DNA of 64,000 nt, taken from contig JADANN010000099.1 in the NCBI GenBank assembly GCA_018806985.1, forward strand, positions 4,311,501-4,375,500, in the 5' to 3' direction. Positions within the stretch are counted from its first letter, which is position 1, and the number at the start of each line of letters is the position of its first letter. The notes beneath the pieces are model-generated. The model did not search any database. It saw nothing but the letters and a program-made list of their open reading frames with translations, and was not told the origin of the DNA. The DNA comes from Angiostrongylus vasorum (Eukaryota > Nematoda > Chromadorea > Rhabditida > Metastrongylidae). Shown in pieces: positions 22,030 through 33,218 of this stretch. The position numbers were made by a program, and so were the translations under genes.

Positions 22030-23429
22030 TATCAACAGATAAAGGAAAGCTTTTATTTGTTGAAGAATCCATTAGGAGTGTGCAATTCATTCGACTCCAT
22101 CCGTAGCATCGCAGAGGTGATTCAATTCTATCTGGTTTAATTTATTTTGCCTTTTTTTAAACAATAACTTGCGGTGGCCTAACGACGAATCAAATCAATG
22201 CTTTACTGCCCCAAATAAGTGTAGTGTCATTTACCAACCTTAGGAGGATAAACGGCTTGGTGAGCATGTGGTGTGGGATCGAATCAACGACCACTTATTT
22301 ATTGCTAGGCAGTACATCTAACCACATCGATACATAAGCATCTCTAGAAAACAAATAGCACTGAGTATTTACCATTTTAAGAAAGTCACAAAAATACGAA
22401 TAGTACAAAAATTCATGAAAATGTAGCATAATTGTCTACTACGACAGAACGCAGTATCTTTCGTAAACCCATCTAACCGAGTAGAAAACACAACATTATA
22501 TTGTATAGTTACATATTTACAATTATGTTACATATCCTAGCAGAAATCATAAATTTTTGAAATTCCGTGCAAAAATTTTTATTCGGACTGATAATTTACT
22601 CTGTGGGATTCTGAAAATATCTTCCGGCACGAATTTCTGGGATGTCGTAATGGCGTGAAACGGTCAAAAAAGACAGCGCGCACAACCCGGCGCAGAGTCC
22701 AAAGTTTGGAACACCAGTATGGTGGAAGTGAGTCGGAAAGTAAAGCCGATCTTAAGTTGGAGACACCACAGTGGGCCGAGTGATTTCTAGACAACACGGA
22801 TGTTTGGTATGACTAACCCACTGGGCTGAAAAAATAAATTCATACAAAAAAAAGCGTGAGTTGCAAAAACAACATTATCTATACGGACATTAAAATTGTT
22901 AAGTGTTGCAAAAGATCGTACTTCGAGCAGAAAAAAAAGGCTTTAGCTACAGTCGATGATTTTGGGTTTTGCAGGTCACTAAACACCAAGGGCAGTTGTG
23001 CACCGTTGTTTTGTGTAGGTTTTTTCCTGACTCATTTTGTCAAATAATTAACTGTTAGTACAACCAAAACGATTCTCTTAGATTTTTTCATTTAAACAGA
23101 AACTGACAACACTTTAAACTTAGAATGCTCTATGAGCTGTATCTCTGGAATAGCAGTCATAAAAACAAGTACTGTCTAAAAAATTCAAACACTTCAGTTA
23201 TAACTGTTTCCTGGATTTAGGGATCCAAAAATGATTGTATCTATAGGAAGAGCTCTTTAAGGTTAAAGATCACTTTTCTGGTGCAGATGCATCAAGGTCT
23301 TGACATTAAAAAACAATAAAAAATGTGCGAACGCAGTGTTCGACAGTTTTGAATTCGTGCATAGCAACACGGAATAAAGCAACCTCGGACTTATACAAAT
23401 TTAAAAAGCTTCGTGACGAACATGGAAGT
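22030..23429. other. No feature recognised
   Basis: AT-rich. A GC-richer piece at 22600-22800 has a minus-strand ORF (22579-22797, 72 codons) without splice support. Confidence 0.35.
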
Positions 23430-26350
23430 CAATGCGAAGACCTTGATGCCTCTTAAAAAACACCTCTCACAGCATTCTTCTTTCTGGCTAATTTATGTCA
23501 CCTATTTTCATCTGCTGTCGAATTCATTAAATTTCACGTGGTCGCATTACAAGAAACAAAAAATCGAGAAGACCGACATACGCCAACTAAACAAGGGACC
23601 CTTGTGATCCATGGAGAAAAGGTCCCATCACGAAATGTCGGCGGCGTAGGCTTTGTCGTCCACCCGTCCATTGTCCATCTCGTCGCGACTCATACGAGAT
23701 CCTTTCCCCCTCGCACAGCCGTCCTCCGTCTTCAGCTGTCGCATCATAAGAAGATCACTGTCATCAACTGCTACTCACCGACCGACGCAGCTGATGAGTA
23801 CGAATTAAGTGCGTTCTACTATCAGTTGGAGGAAGTCATCCGCAACGATAAAGCATATCGTAAATTTTTTTGTCGGAGACTTCAACGCCTGAATAGGAAA
23901 GGCCAGTGAGAGCGAATACAGGGTAGGAAATTTTGGATTAGAAGAAAGAAATGAGAATGGGGAACCGTCTCGCAGGACTCCTGTCAGCAGCACGTCTCTT
24001 CCACGGAGACTCGTTTTTCCAGAGGAAAGAAAGTCGCCTCTGGATATGGGAGTCTCCCAAGGGCATGATTCATGCGGAGATGGACCATATTCTAACAAAC
24101 AGAAGATGGTGCCTACTTGACAAATCGGTAGTCCCGTCATTCTGTACTGGCTCCGATCACCGCCTTCTTCGCGCGAAGATTCGAATCAGCCACAAGCTGG
24201 AAAAGAACTCTCTTCATCGACCACGAGGAAAAAGTCTAGCTGTGTACGACGAGAACATTCTGAACGAAGTCCTATCCAAACGTGACTGGCAGATTAAAAG
24301 AAGACCCGACCGAAGACTACGAGCTGCTTGTCAAACGACTAAAAAGCTGTGCCGAATTCGCTTCAGTTCCTCAAGCACGAAGATCGGATCGCATCTCCGT
24401 CACTACTGAGGAGTTGCTCGAAAAGAGAAGGAAACTGAAGCTTGATCATGCTGCAACACGTTTAACGTGGATAGTAATAAATGCCAGCAACAGAAGAGCT
24501 TTGCAGGAAGATCTACAACGGTACCAGCCGAAGGAACTACTGGAAGCCGCAGAGAAAAGAAGCAGTCTGAAAAAAATGCCGTCGGGACTTGTGTGATTAT
24601 AATGTTCCGCTGTCAGCCCTGATGAACGAAGATGGGATCGTCAAAATATCCCGCCATGATATGGAATTGATAGCGGAAACGTTCTATGTTCTACGTCAAC
24701 CTCTTCCGTTCCACAATCCCCGTCCCGGACCCTAATATCCCCGCTGAGAAAAAACCACCTGGAATTCCTCCGTCGGAGGTTCGAGTTGCAATAGAAGGAA
24801 TGAAAAAGAGGCACAACTCCAGGACGAGACAATGTTACCGCCGATTTCCTTAGAGCTGCAGGCCACATTTTACATGTACTTCTCGCAAATCATATGACAG
24901 CTTACCTTCAAAAGGAAAAAAATCCCAGACCAGTGGAGGACGTCGCGTACGGTCATCCTGCCCAAGAAAGGAGACCGAAGGGATCTTCGTAACTGTCGTC
25001 CCATATGCTTGTTGAGTGTACTCTACAAGCTCTTCACGAAGATTATCCTCTTGCGCATATCAAGGACATTGGATAAGGCGCAACCAGTCAAACAAGCAGG
25101 GATTTCGGAAAGGATTTTGCTGCATGGACCACATCCAAACCGTGTCCAGGGTCATCGAAGTTTGTCGGATTTACCACTTACCTCTAGTCCTAACCTTTGT
25201 CGACTATGAAAAAGCGTTTGACAGTGTCGAAACGAATGCAATCCTATCAGCGCTCGTCGAGCAAGGAGTGGAGCCGTCCTAGATAAGAACTCTGTGCAAC
25301 TGTAATCGGAACTGCACTACGAAAATATAGCTTTTCCATCGACCACTTACCATACCCATAGGAAAAAGGGGGTTCGACAGGGCGACACAACATCGCCAAA
25401 GCTGTTCAGTGCTGCACTGCAGTGGATAATGAAGTCACTCGATTGGGGTGAGCAAGGCATACGTATTGATGGAAAATTTCTATCAAACCTTCGTTTCAGC
25501 GACGATATTGTCATTTTCTCAAGAAGTACTAGCGAAGCAGAGATGATGATCAACGATCTCAACGAAGCAGGGAAAAAGATCGGACTTCGCATAAATCGAA
25601 AGAAGACCCAGTTCATGAAAACCCATGGTGCGAAGGCGAAAAAAATTGAATTGGATGGCTCTCTCATTGCAGAGACCACCTCGTACGTATATCTTGGGCG
25701 ATCAATGAACATGGGAAACAACATGAAGGAGGAAATAGATAGAAGAAAAGAGCAGCTTGGGCCGCATTTGTGCCTCTCAAAGAAGCCACCGATCAACTGA
25801 AAAAACCCGAAAATCCGCGCTCATCTCTTCGATTCTACGGTCCTCCCTAGCGCTTTGTTATGCTGCGGAGACCTGGGTTGATACTTCAACTACGTCAAAA
25901 ATGCTTCGCACTACCCACAGAGCGCTTGAGCGGTGTCTTCTGAAATATAACCGGCACTCTCAATATCTAGCCGGAATGCGAAGCTCTGACCTTCAAAATC
26001 TGTCATATCTTCGAGATCCAGGAGAATATACATCGATAGCGAAACATAGATGGGCCGGTCACATAATGAGAAGAACGGACGACAGATGGACGAAAAAGAA
26101 CAGCAGAGTGGACTCCAAGAGAAAGCAAACGTCCTCCAGGACGGCCATCTTCACTTTGGGCAGACGTATTCGTAAACAAAGTCAATCAGCTGTACCCGCA
26201 GCTGCAGTTGTTTACAGATCACGGTACGAGACTCGCAAGCGCTACCATGCTCGAACAAGATCGCCACCATGGACTACGATTGCGAGAGAAAGAAACGAAT
26301 AGCGTATGTGTTGGGGTCCGCACGGCTCGTGGAGACGGACCGTCCAAGTA
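23430..26350 (+). pseudogene. LINE family 2 long copy: endonuclease plus reverse transcriptase
   Basis: A non-LTR retrotransposon with an apurinic-type endonuclease and a reverse transcriptase. The endonuclease begins near 23535 with V-A-L-Q-E-T-K (catalytic Glu). It passes [15 protein letters not shown] (near 23875, just after a frameshift), M-D-H-I-L-T-N-R-R-W and the catalytic S-D-H-R-L-L (near 24150). The reverse transcriptase has L-Y-K-L-F-T (25021 on), F-V-D-Y-E-K-A-F-D-S-V (near 25198), a G-V-R-Q-G-D-like block near 25373, and the catalytic F-S-D-D at 25495-25506. A C-terminal G-H-I-M-R-R segment is near 26058. At least five frameshifts or stops (23875, 24400, 24590, 25280, 25800) make it inactive. 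The 3' end at about 26350 has a short CAAGTATC-like repeat. Confidence 0.85.
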
Positions 26351-26381
26351 TCCAAGTAAGTAGTATTTTCATCTGCAGGTT

Positions 26382-26460
26382 GCTGGGTCGCAGTGGTAAT
26401 GATTCCGACCGTTACGAGCACGGTGTCGATTTGATCCCCTCCCCCAACCCAACAAAGTTG
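26382..26460 (+). repeat. tRNA-like SINE head abutting the LINE 3' end
   Basis: GGGTCGCAGTGGTAATGATTCC (spaced; from 26393) resembles an A box, and GTGTCGATTTGATCCCC (from 26422) a B box. It is followed by a C-rich then T-rich junction to the next S1 copy. It lies directly after the family 2 LINE tail, as expected if SINEs and LINEs use the same insertion machinery. Confidence 0.45.
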
Positions 26461-26461
26461 T

Positions 26462-26765
26462 TGTTTTAAGCCTCTTATTTACTGCCTACTCTTTTTGATG
26501 GCAGGGTGTATTGCGAAATATAACTTCAACGAAGCTGAGATATTTGCAAAACTCTGGACCGCAGGTGCCTATGGTGGGGAACGAACGCGCTATTGTCCTT
26601 TCCGGTGAGTAACGCGTTCATCACCACACCATGCGGGTCCTTCGTTTCGCCTGTCTCTCAGCTATTTCTATCGATCTTTTTGCCATCAGCAATCACCGGT
26701 GAACGGGATTGATCTGGAGAGCCCAAACCGGCATTGAACGCAGTTAAGCTGAGGCTATAGTTATA
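26462..26765 (-). repeat. SINE family S1, well preserved
   Basis: Plus-strand view: TTATTTACTGCCTACTC, TTGATGGCAGGGT (26496 on), AACTTCAACGAAGCTGAGATA, CTCTGGACCGCAGGTGCC (26553 on), GGGAACGAACGCGC (minus-strand B box), and TTCATCACCACACCATGC (minus-strand A box, near 26620). It ends with the ATTGATCTGGAGAGC segment. Near-identical to 26775-27020 and 44315-44515. Confidence 0.8.
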
Positions 26766-26774
26766 ATAACAATT

Positions 26775-27112
26775 TTAACCTTTTTGCTTACTGCCCACTC
26801 TTTTTGATGGCAGGGTATATTGCGAAGTATAACTTCAACGAAGCTGAGATATTTGCAAAACTCTGGACCGCAGGTGCCTATGGTGGGGAACGAACGCGCT
26901 ATTGTCTTTTCCGGGGAGTAACGCGTTCACCACCACACCAGGCGGGTCCATCGTTTCGCCTGTTTCTCAGTTAGTTCTATCGATCTTTTGCCATCAGCAA
27001 TCACCCGTCAACGGGATTGATCTGGGGACAATAGCGCGTTCGTTCCCCACCATAGGCACCTGCGGTCCAGAGTTTTGCAAATATCTCAGCTTCGTTAAAG
27101 TTGTTGTTGTTC
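26775..27112 (-). repeat. Two S1 copies head to head
   Basis: A minus-strand S1 (26785 to about 27020) is followed at once by a plus-strand S1 body: GGACAATAGCGCGTTCG, ACCATAGGCACCTGCGG, AGTTTTGCAAATATCTCAGC, 27025-27095. The inverted arms share about 85 bases (for example 26835-26905 against 27030-27095). The composite could fold back on itself. Confidence 0.75.
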
Positions 27113-27294
27113 TCGTTGATGATGATGATGCGGAGTGCCTGCTTGCACGGTGTCGGAGTGAGTGAGATTTGTTGCACTCATCCCTCTAACGGCCTATGAA
27201 GCCGGTGAAGAACACAACGACTCCACTCAACGCAGTTGAGTCGTCTAACGTATACTTGATGGAGTTGTAATAATTATACAGATATTTGTTTCTT

Positions 27295-27560
27295 ATTTTA
27301 ATTTTACGTGATCCTTCACCACATCTGCTGAGCGAATCCTAGTGTTTGCGTTCGATTCGTTTTCCTCACATTCATCGTCCACTAAAAGGACCAACACTCT
27401 GCGTGTTGTTTCGGCTGCTGCTTGAGGTCTTCCTCTTCTTTATGAATGTCATAGAATGTTGGACGAGTCGATTCTCCTTGCAATTTTGGAGATTGGCGAG
27501 CTAAGACCTTCCCACATGGAGTAGAGGAGAGCGTTGAGGAAGGGATTACATTTTATATAA
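27295..27560 (-). repeat. SINE family S2 copy
   Basis: Minus strand: the CATTCATAAAGAAGAGG block (near 27450), the TCGACTCGTCCAACATTC region, and the tail GATTCGCTCAGCAGATG near 27325. The head is worn away. Confidence 0.55.
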
Positions 27561-27762
27561 ATTGCTCCAAATACGTGTCAAACAATGCTTCTCCTCGTTT
27601 TTTTCTCGTCTCTTTTTTATTTTTCTGAAGAAGATTCACGCATTGAATCAGACATCTGCAGCTAAATCCCATTTGCACCAGTGGAAGATCAGGTGATTAC
27701 ATACATGTGTAAAAAAATTTGCTGTTGAATTGTTAAGAAGAGCGCATTATCCATCGCTAGGG

Positions 27763-28050
27763 GCGGGTGTGCCGCAGTCGTTGGAGGAGCTCTGCAACAC
27801 ACACGTGAAATCGATCCTCGCACCCATGACCCATCAAGCCCTCCATCCCTCCGGGGTCGGCAAATTGGTACCATATTTGTCTGAGAGGGTAGCAGCACTG
27901 GCTCGATACATCGGTAGGCCACCGCGAGTCATTGTCAAGCCCACATATGCATTCAATCACCTCCAAACGATGTTTAATGAAGGCGAATGCATGGTGCATC
28001 CCTCAGGGGATTGGTCAACAACGAGGCTTTATCTTTACTTATTCATCATT
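27763..28050 (+). repeat. SINE family S3 copy
   Basis: Head GGTGTGCCGCAGTCGTTGG, B-box-like GAAATCGATCCTCGCACC, then CCCTCCGGGGTCGGCAAATTGG, GGGTAGCAGCACTGGC, GGCCACCGCGAGTCATTG, and CGATGTTTAATGAAGGCGA. It faces the minus-strand S3 copy at 28115-28365. Confidence 0.75.
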
Positions 28051-28114
28051 AATCATCAAAAAGAATGAAGAATAAAGCGCTCGGCCTAAATAAATTGTTT
28101 CCTAAGTAATTTGC

Positions 28115-28365
28115 CATTTATCCAGCTTCAACAAGTGTCGTTAGAGGTGATTATGTGATTGAATGCATATATAGCCTACAGAACGACTTGCGTAACGATA
28201 CTGACGTACCAAATGAGAGCCGTATCCTCCCAAACAAGACTGGTTGCAATTCGCAAACCACGAAGGAATCGCAAGCCTATTGATTCCTAGGGCGAGGGGT
28301 CGAATTCGCGGCCGTGTGTGTTCCGCTCAGCATCTCTTGCCACTGCGCTGCACGTATTACCGTAA
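28115..28365 (-). repeat. SINE family S3 copy, inverted
   Basis: Minus-strand S3: GAGGTGATTATGTGATTGAATGCATA (spaced; 28146 on) is the reverse of the 3' body. GTATCCTCCCAAACAAG (28220 on) and TGATTCCTAGGG follow, then GGGGTCGAATTCG (28306 on) and CCACTGCGCTGCAC, the reverse B and A boxes. It makes an inverted pair with 27763-28050. Confidence 0.65.
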
Positions 28366-29040
28366 TCACGATACCACTGGAAGAACTCTCTCTGAAGATA
28401 TTCACTAAAAACGCAAAATAAGGCATATTATTTATGAATTGGGAGATTAAAAGGAACTTAAAGGAACTTGGGGGGTTGGCGGTTTTTACTGGAAGACGAA
28501 GTGGCGGCTTAGCGTTATCTGACCCGTATCAACAACAGATGGTTCAGTCTCACTCACGTCAATAAGAGCACAATACGGCTGACTTCTACCTCTCATTGTG
28601 GTGGAAAAAATACCAGTTTTTTAAATAAAAAGGATAGAATCCAGAATGGGGAAAGGAATTGTTGTTAACGATAGTTAGGACTCATCCATTATAAATTCAA
28701 TCACTGTACGAATTTCCAAAGTATAAGGAATTGAACCTGTATTCCCTAAATGCGAGCAACCGTCAGCGAATATTGCAAAATCCCCACAAGTTGTACTATG
28801 CTTGATAGCGGACTCTTAAAATGCAGTTATCATGGTGCTTCGTGAAAGTTCATCACAGTGATCTATCAATCTGTGGTCCACGCAATGACATTTTTAACAG
28901 ACACATTTCTCCTCTATCTATAAAAATAGAATCATTTCTGTGAAAGAATTGGAAAGCGTGAGACAAAATTTTAAGGAAAATTGTTTCAGATGTTTATAAG
29001 ATCCACACGGAATATAATCGCACATATTTTTCCACTACAG
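28366..29040. other. No feature recognised
   Basis: AT-rich, no repeat-family member found. Confidence 0.35.
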
Positions 29041-29168
29041 AAAAGTTGCTATGATGTGAGAGAAGTCATCAAGAATGAAGGCAATGCCTTGAGATTAGCG
29101 TGGAATTTTGAAAATCAAAAATCACACATTGGATTGTTAGACGAGGAAGCAACGAGCACAGCAGCCGT
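29041..29168 (+). CDS. Candidate internal exon, unknown
   Basis: The acceptor tttttccactacag ends at 29040 and the donor gtgagg starts at 29169. The 128-bp segment encodes 42 residues (K-S-C-Y-D-V-R-E-V-I-K-N-E-G onward, ending E-E-A-T-S-T-A-A) with two bases left over. The same frame is open upstream to an earlier acceptor (ttgtttcag, ending 28989). The composition is protein-like, but no partner exon is identified. Confidence 0.35.
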
Positions 29169-29169
29169 G

Positions 29170-30848
29170 TGAGGAATGCATCACGCAGGTTGCATAACCC
29201 GGATGTTCCGGGTGGGAGAATATGTCCTCATTCATTCACCTTTGTCAAAAGGATTTATGTAAGAGACGAAAAAATATTTCGACGATGCGATCCGCGGTGC
29301 GGTGCAAAACGTTCCATAAGTTCAACAATTGCAAAACACTAAGGGCGATGTCAATGGGCTATAACGTTGATTGACATCATGAGAACATGTGGGCTTTCGT
29401 AGGCATATGTCATGAGGACTATTTTCTCGGAACGAAGACAAGCACTAAGTGTGACATTTTTTCCGAAGAGAGCAGAGTCCACTTGGAAAATGCGAGACCT
29501 AACGCGTGATGAAAACATGAGTGAACCGACAGATGAATTGACGCAAGAAAGTGATAGGGTGTGATTTCAAGAAAGACCTGTATAGGAAATATTCCAGGAG
29601 AAAGTTCCACGTAAAGATAAGATTGCTAGCAAAAATTTTACATTGCCTAACATATTGTTACCAGAATATGAAGGAATTCGTTAGGACCAGGTGAGATTAG
29701 GGCCTTATTTATAGATAGAAATGCACTTCATGCAGACGAAAGAGCTGATGCTTCGTATCGAAATCACACAGGTGGTAGCACTGGCGGTGCACAAAACTCA
29801 AAAAATGTTTCTCAAAAAAATTTGATGTTTTTGATGTTTTGAAGTTTTGACTGGATAGATAAACGGCAAGTGTAATGCGACACCTTTCTCACTGGATCCA
29901 TTGGCATGAAATATGTTACGTTAAGATGTCGAAGCTTTCAATTATATTTCACTGAAAGCTCAACACATAAGTGATTGCCAAGTAATCCGAAAATGGAAAA
30001 AAAAGCAATAAACCAAGGTAAACAGAGCTTTGACAGGAATTTTCGCATAAAACACTCTTGACCACGAGGAAATCCATCCAATAATATCACGCTTGTTATC
30101 TGTTCCTTTCAACACATTAATTAGGAATGATAAGCGTTTGTAAAGACAGGAGAATTAATGATACATCGAACTTGGCGAATATTCTTGACCAGAAGAAAAA
30201 ACAATGTGAGCGACACAGTATGGGCCAAAAAAGAGGCAGGCTACGAGAAACTGCAGCAAGTCGTGTGTTGGGAGGCAGGTGCTTATAACAAGTTAACAGT
30301 GTGACGAGGTAGAGAAGAAATGACACAGGAATAGACCTAAATTTTTAGCTGAACCTATTCATAATGGCTTTCAAAAAAAACGGCATGAGGGTTATTTCAA
30401 TTAAAAAGAAGCACCCATATACCTACCTTGAGCTTCATTTACATACAGGTGCATTTCAAGGAGCTGAAATTTCATCACCTAGTGATCTAAGTCAAATACC
30501 TCATCTTGCCCGCCGTTACGATCACATTCCTAATTTGAAGTAAAACAGTGCGCATCACAGGGGGATCAAAAGTAATGAAACAAAAGCTCGCATCGATATG
30601 TAAGACTAATAAGACCTGGAAAAGTTCATATGTTGAGTAGAAGATGGCAGCTCACTCGAAGAAATTCATCAAAATATGAGGGAGTCCACCGTATAAAAAG
30701 GAATAAAAACTGTCATAGACACAGATTGTTCTCTTTATCGAAAGATCTGAAAGAATCGTGCAGTGCATATACTTAGAGAATACTAATGAACTATTACTCA
30801 TTACATTATATAGGACGAAATTGAATCTCTCACCTTTTGTGTGGTATG
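29170..30848. other. No firm feature
   Basis: AT-rich. A minus-strand segment at 30653-30746, with acceptor cgattctttcag and donor gtgagc, could encode about 30 hydrophobic residues, but I cannot tie it to a gene. Confidence 0.3.
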
Positions 30849-31015
30849 TTAACAGCTGTGGAGGGCCTTTGCGATGACTGCTTCGAGTTCTTTAGCCCTC
30901 TAATCATAGGACGTTTTAATGATAAGAGCATATCTTGCCCAGTGGCAGTTGCTGACGGATAACTTGACGATTCGAGGATCCATGAACAGTTCCAAGAGTT
31001 GTTTGTGATGAGGTA
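30849..31015 (-). pseudogene. Exon with in-frame stop, unknown protein
   Basis: The acceptor-like cccatccttag precedes 31015 on the minus strand. A single frame then runs 54 sense or stop codons to the TAA at 30849-30851. The product begins P-H-H-K-Q-L-L-E-L-F and ends with a helical, charged segment, A-K-E-L-E-A-V-I-A-K-A-L-H-S-C. A TAG at 30900-30902 interrupts it at codon 38, yet the sequence on both sides reads like one protein. That suggests a recent nonsense change (CAG to TAG is one step), a pseudogene or an assembly error. No family recognised. Downstream the DNA is AT-rich. Confidence 0.4.
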
Positions 31016-31399
31016 CTAAGGATGGGCTTAGATGCACTTAAGGACTTGGTGACACGATGTGGCATGCAGAAATTCAGTATTTCAACATCGAAATGAATAC
31101 AGACAAATACAGAAAATGAAGTGAGGAATCAGAATACCTATTTGTAGAAAGACGTTGATGTCTCCTAGCTTGAAAAAAACACATCAGTGGCTATCTGTGG
31201 CTCACGTTTCCGTAGGTAGTGACTTGGAAAACAGATAACCTTTATAAACACACGGGTTAAATACTAGGCCACCACTTCGTTGATCCAACTTTATCACATC
31301 CATCTAATTTTTCACCGACTGCAAAGCATTATATTCGACGGTAGGGCAGGAAATTTTACTGTCCTTACCATCTTGTTACATATATCTGGCAATACATCT

Positions 31400-31620
31400 G
31401 TAGTGGGTCGCGTGTAGCGCGGTAGGTTAGAGGTGCCATGCAATACACACGTGGTCATTGGTTTAATCATGCGCCCTTGTTTCACCTGGCCTTCCATTCC
31501 TCCGGGTTCGGGAAATTCAAGTTAGACTTATCTGGGAGGATAGCAGACCACCTTGATAAATTGGGAGGTAACTGAAACTCATTGTATAGGCCTGGCAAGC
31601 ATTTAATCACCTCTAACGAT
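31400..31620 (+). repeat. SINE family S3 copy, truncated
   Basis: GTAGCGCGGTAGGTTAGAGG (31418 on) is the A-box region. GGTTTAATCATGCGCC is the B-box region. CCTCCGGGTTCGGGAAATTC and GAGGATAGCAG follow. The 3' quarter is lost where a LINE family 1 fragment begins. Confidence 0.6.
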
Positions 31621-32070
31621 TATAAGAGTAGCCCAGTGGGTTCTGCTCGCTTAGGGACTCGCCGAGCATCGTATTTTTTCTTCTAGGCTCTTAGTTAAGA
31701 ACTCTGAGCATTGAGTCGGTGATCTTCCTGCAGTACGTTTGACATCCCGAGGAATCCAGTCACTAACGGCTCTTGTGTTTGACATCCCGAGGAATCCAGT
31801 CACTAACGGCTCTTGTCGATAGGTTGTCGTTAAGACGCATTATGTATCGCGTTCATCTTATCTTCGGCAGTTTGGCGTACAGGACGGCGACTTTGATTTT
31901 TGTGCGTTGACGTAGACTGGAGATTCGAATCCCTCCGCTTATGTGATACGGGATGCTCCCGGCATCTTCCTTTCGCCTACGATCTCTGTAACGCTGATTG
32001 GTCCTTCGCTCCTTTTACGTAGCGCCCAGGTTTGTGAGTCATGCACTAGGGCATGGAGAATTGTGGAGCC
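31620..32070 (-). pseudogene. LINE family 1 3' fragment, minus strand
   Basis: Corresponds to the last 450 bp of family 1: W-A-T-L-L-like near 31630, the R-A-V-S-D-W-I-P-R-D-V-K segment (31740-31815), the G-I-x-x-S-D-L block near 31920, and the E-T-W-x-L-R segment near 32030. The D-W-I-P-R-D-V-K region is duplicated in tandem (40-bp unit). The 3' terminal repeat is not visible, because the copy joins S3 sequence at 31620. Confidence 0.75.
31737..31816. repeat. 40-bp perfect tandem duplication in LINE fragment
   Basis: The unit at 31737-31776 (starting GTTTGACATCCCGAGGAATC) is repeated exactly at 31777-31816. No other family 1 copy in the window has the duplication, so it arose after insertion. 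Confidence 0.9.
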
Positions 32071-32381
32071 GACAGTAAAACAAGTAAGCTTCATTCTCCA
32101 TTGACACATATACGTGGTATGTAGTATACATGTACACCATCCACAAATAACTACGCAGGTAAAATACGCATTCGGTTGCCTCTATGGACAATGCATTTAA
32201 ATCATCCATCTCTTAGAGAGTGATCACCGTTGAACGTTTCACGAATATGACGGGTTCTGAAGAAAATCATAACAGCACAGCACATCAAGCCATGTTAATG
32301 GGCTTAAGGATCTTTTACTGAGAAAGAATGAGGGAAATAGGTAAAAAGGAGAGGGAAAAGGAAGTAGAGAGGTTTAGTATT

Positions 32382-32523
32382 TTACATCGTCCGGTCGGTA
32401 GGTAGACTAATTGGGGAAGTAGTCTCCGTCAGAGGAATCGCTGCCGTCTTGGAGTAATCCAAGAAGTAGTGCTCCAAACTTCCGTCGAATCCACTAAGGC
32501 GAGCGCAAGTTTGTAGTGAAGAT
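32382..32523 (-). CDS. Terminal exon (exon 4) of unknown gene
   Basis: The acceptor tgctagggtgttctcag ends at 32524. One base completes a glycine codon split with the previous exon, then 46 residues (S-S-L-Q-T-C-A-R-L-S-G-F-D-G, later H-Y-F-L-D-Y, ending T-D-R-T-M) run to the TAA at 32382-32384. The phase matches the small exon at 33635-33665, which leaves GG. Codon choice is clearly better than the flanks. A competing frame is also open for 28 codons but fits no upstream exon. The C-terminus is Ser/Thr/Pro-rich and probably unstructured. No family recognised. Confidence 0.55.
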
Positions 32524-32689
32524 CTGAGAACACCCTAGCAAAGGTGTATTGGTGTTTTTAAGTAGAACCACGCTTGACCCACAATCAAAATGTGAGTTTG
32601 GACAGCAAGTGGCAAGTCTTCAAGTGATCGAAGCCAGATCAAATACATAGATGACTCGTTTATTCATATGATCTCATGAACCGATCTTT

Positions 32690-33055
32690 TTGTGCTGATG
32701 CGAGATTGGTATACGTTTTTGTTGTCGTTGCTGTTGGTGTTCCTGGTCGATGGCTGACGTTTCCGCGATTTCGCCTTCCTCAGAGCGGTGCTGTTACGAA
32801 AGCAGGTTCTGTACTCTGTGAACCGCTCTGTACTCTGCGGACGGTCTGAGTCCCACTCATAACAGGACGGCTCTGAGGAAGGAGAAATCGCCGAAACGTT
32901 AGCCATCGACCAACAGCACCAACACCAACAACAACGACAACAACAACAACAAAAACACAACGAAAACCTATACCAACGTGGCATCAGCTCAAAAAAAAAT
33001 CAGCTTTCAAGGCCATGTAAGTAAATATATCTGCCGAGGTTTATAGAAAGTCGGC
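32690..33055. mobile_element. PLE-related inverted pair
   Basis: Two copies of the PLE 3' end lie head to head. The left arm (minus orientation) holds the structured motif at 32752-32787 and the run GTTGTTGT-type. The right arm (plus) holds the motif at 32869-32904, followed by GCCATCGACCAACAGC, a CAACAACAA-rich stretch, and the end block TGCCGAGGTTTATAGAAAGTCGGCC near 33030. About 80 bp separate the motifs. The arms match for over 100 bases. It lies in the last intron of the minus-strand gene. Confidence 0.7.
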
Positions 33056-33157
33056 CTTTTGAGCTACATAGGTGACTGCCAGAAAGCGGTGTAACGCAAA
33101 AAAAAATTTACGGACTTTCAGGTCACGTCGGCTCGGGCCATTTACCTTCCCACTTGG

Positions 33158-33158
33158 T

Positions 33159-33215
<57 letters not shown>
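33158..33215. repeat. (TA)n microsatellite
   Basis: About 55 bp of nearly pure TA with one TG interruption, in the intron of the minus-strand gene. Confidence 0.95.

Positions 33216-33218
<3 letters not shown>

Noticed and set aside
25347..25796. 149-codon minus-strand ORF
   Set aside because: It is a shadow of the plus-strand reverse transcriptase of LINE family 2.
33158..33215. TA runs as replication origin or promoter
   Set aside because: Pure TA microsatellites are common in such genomes, and nothing else here suggests a regulatory role.
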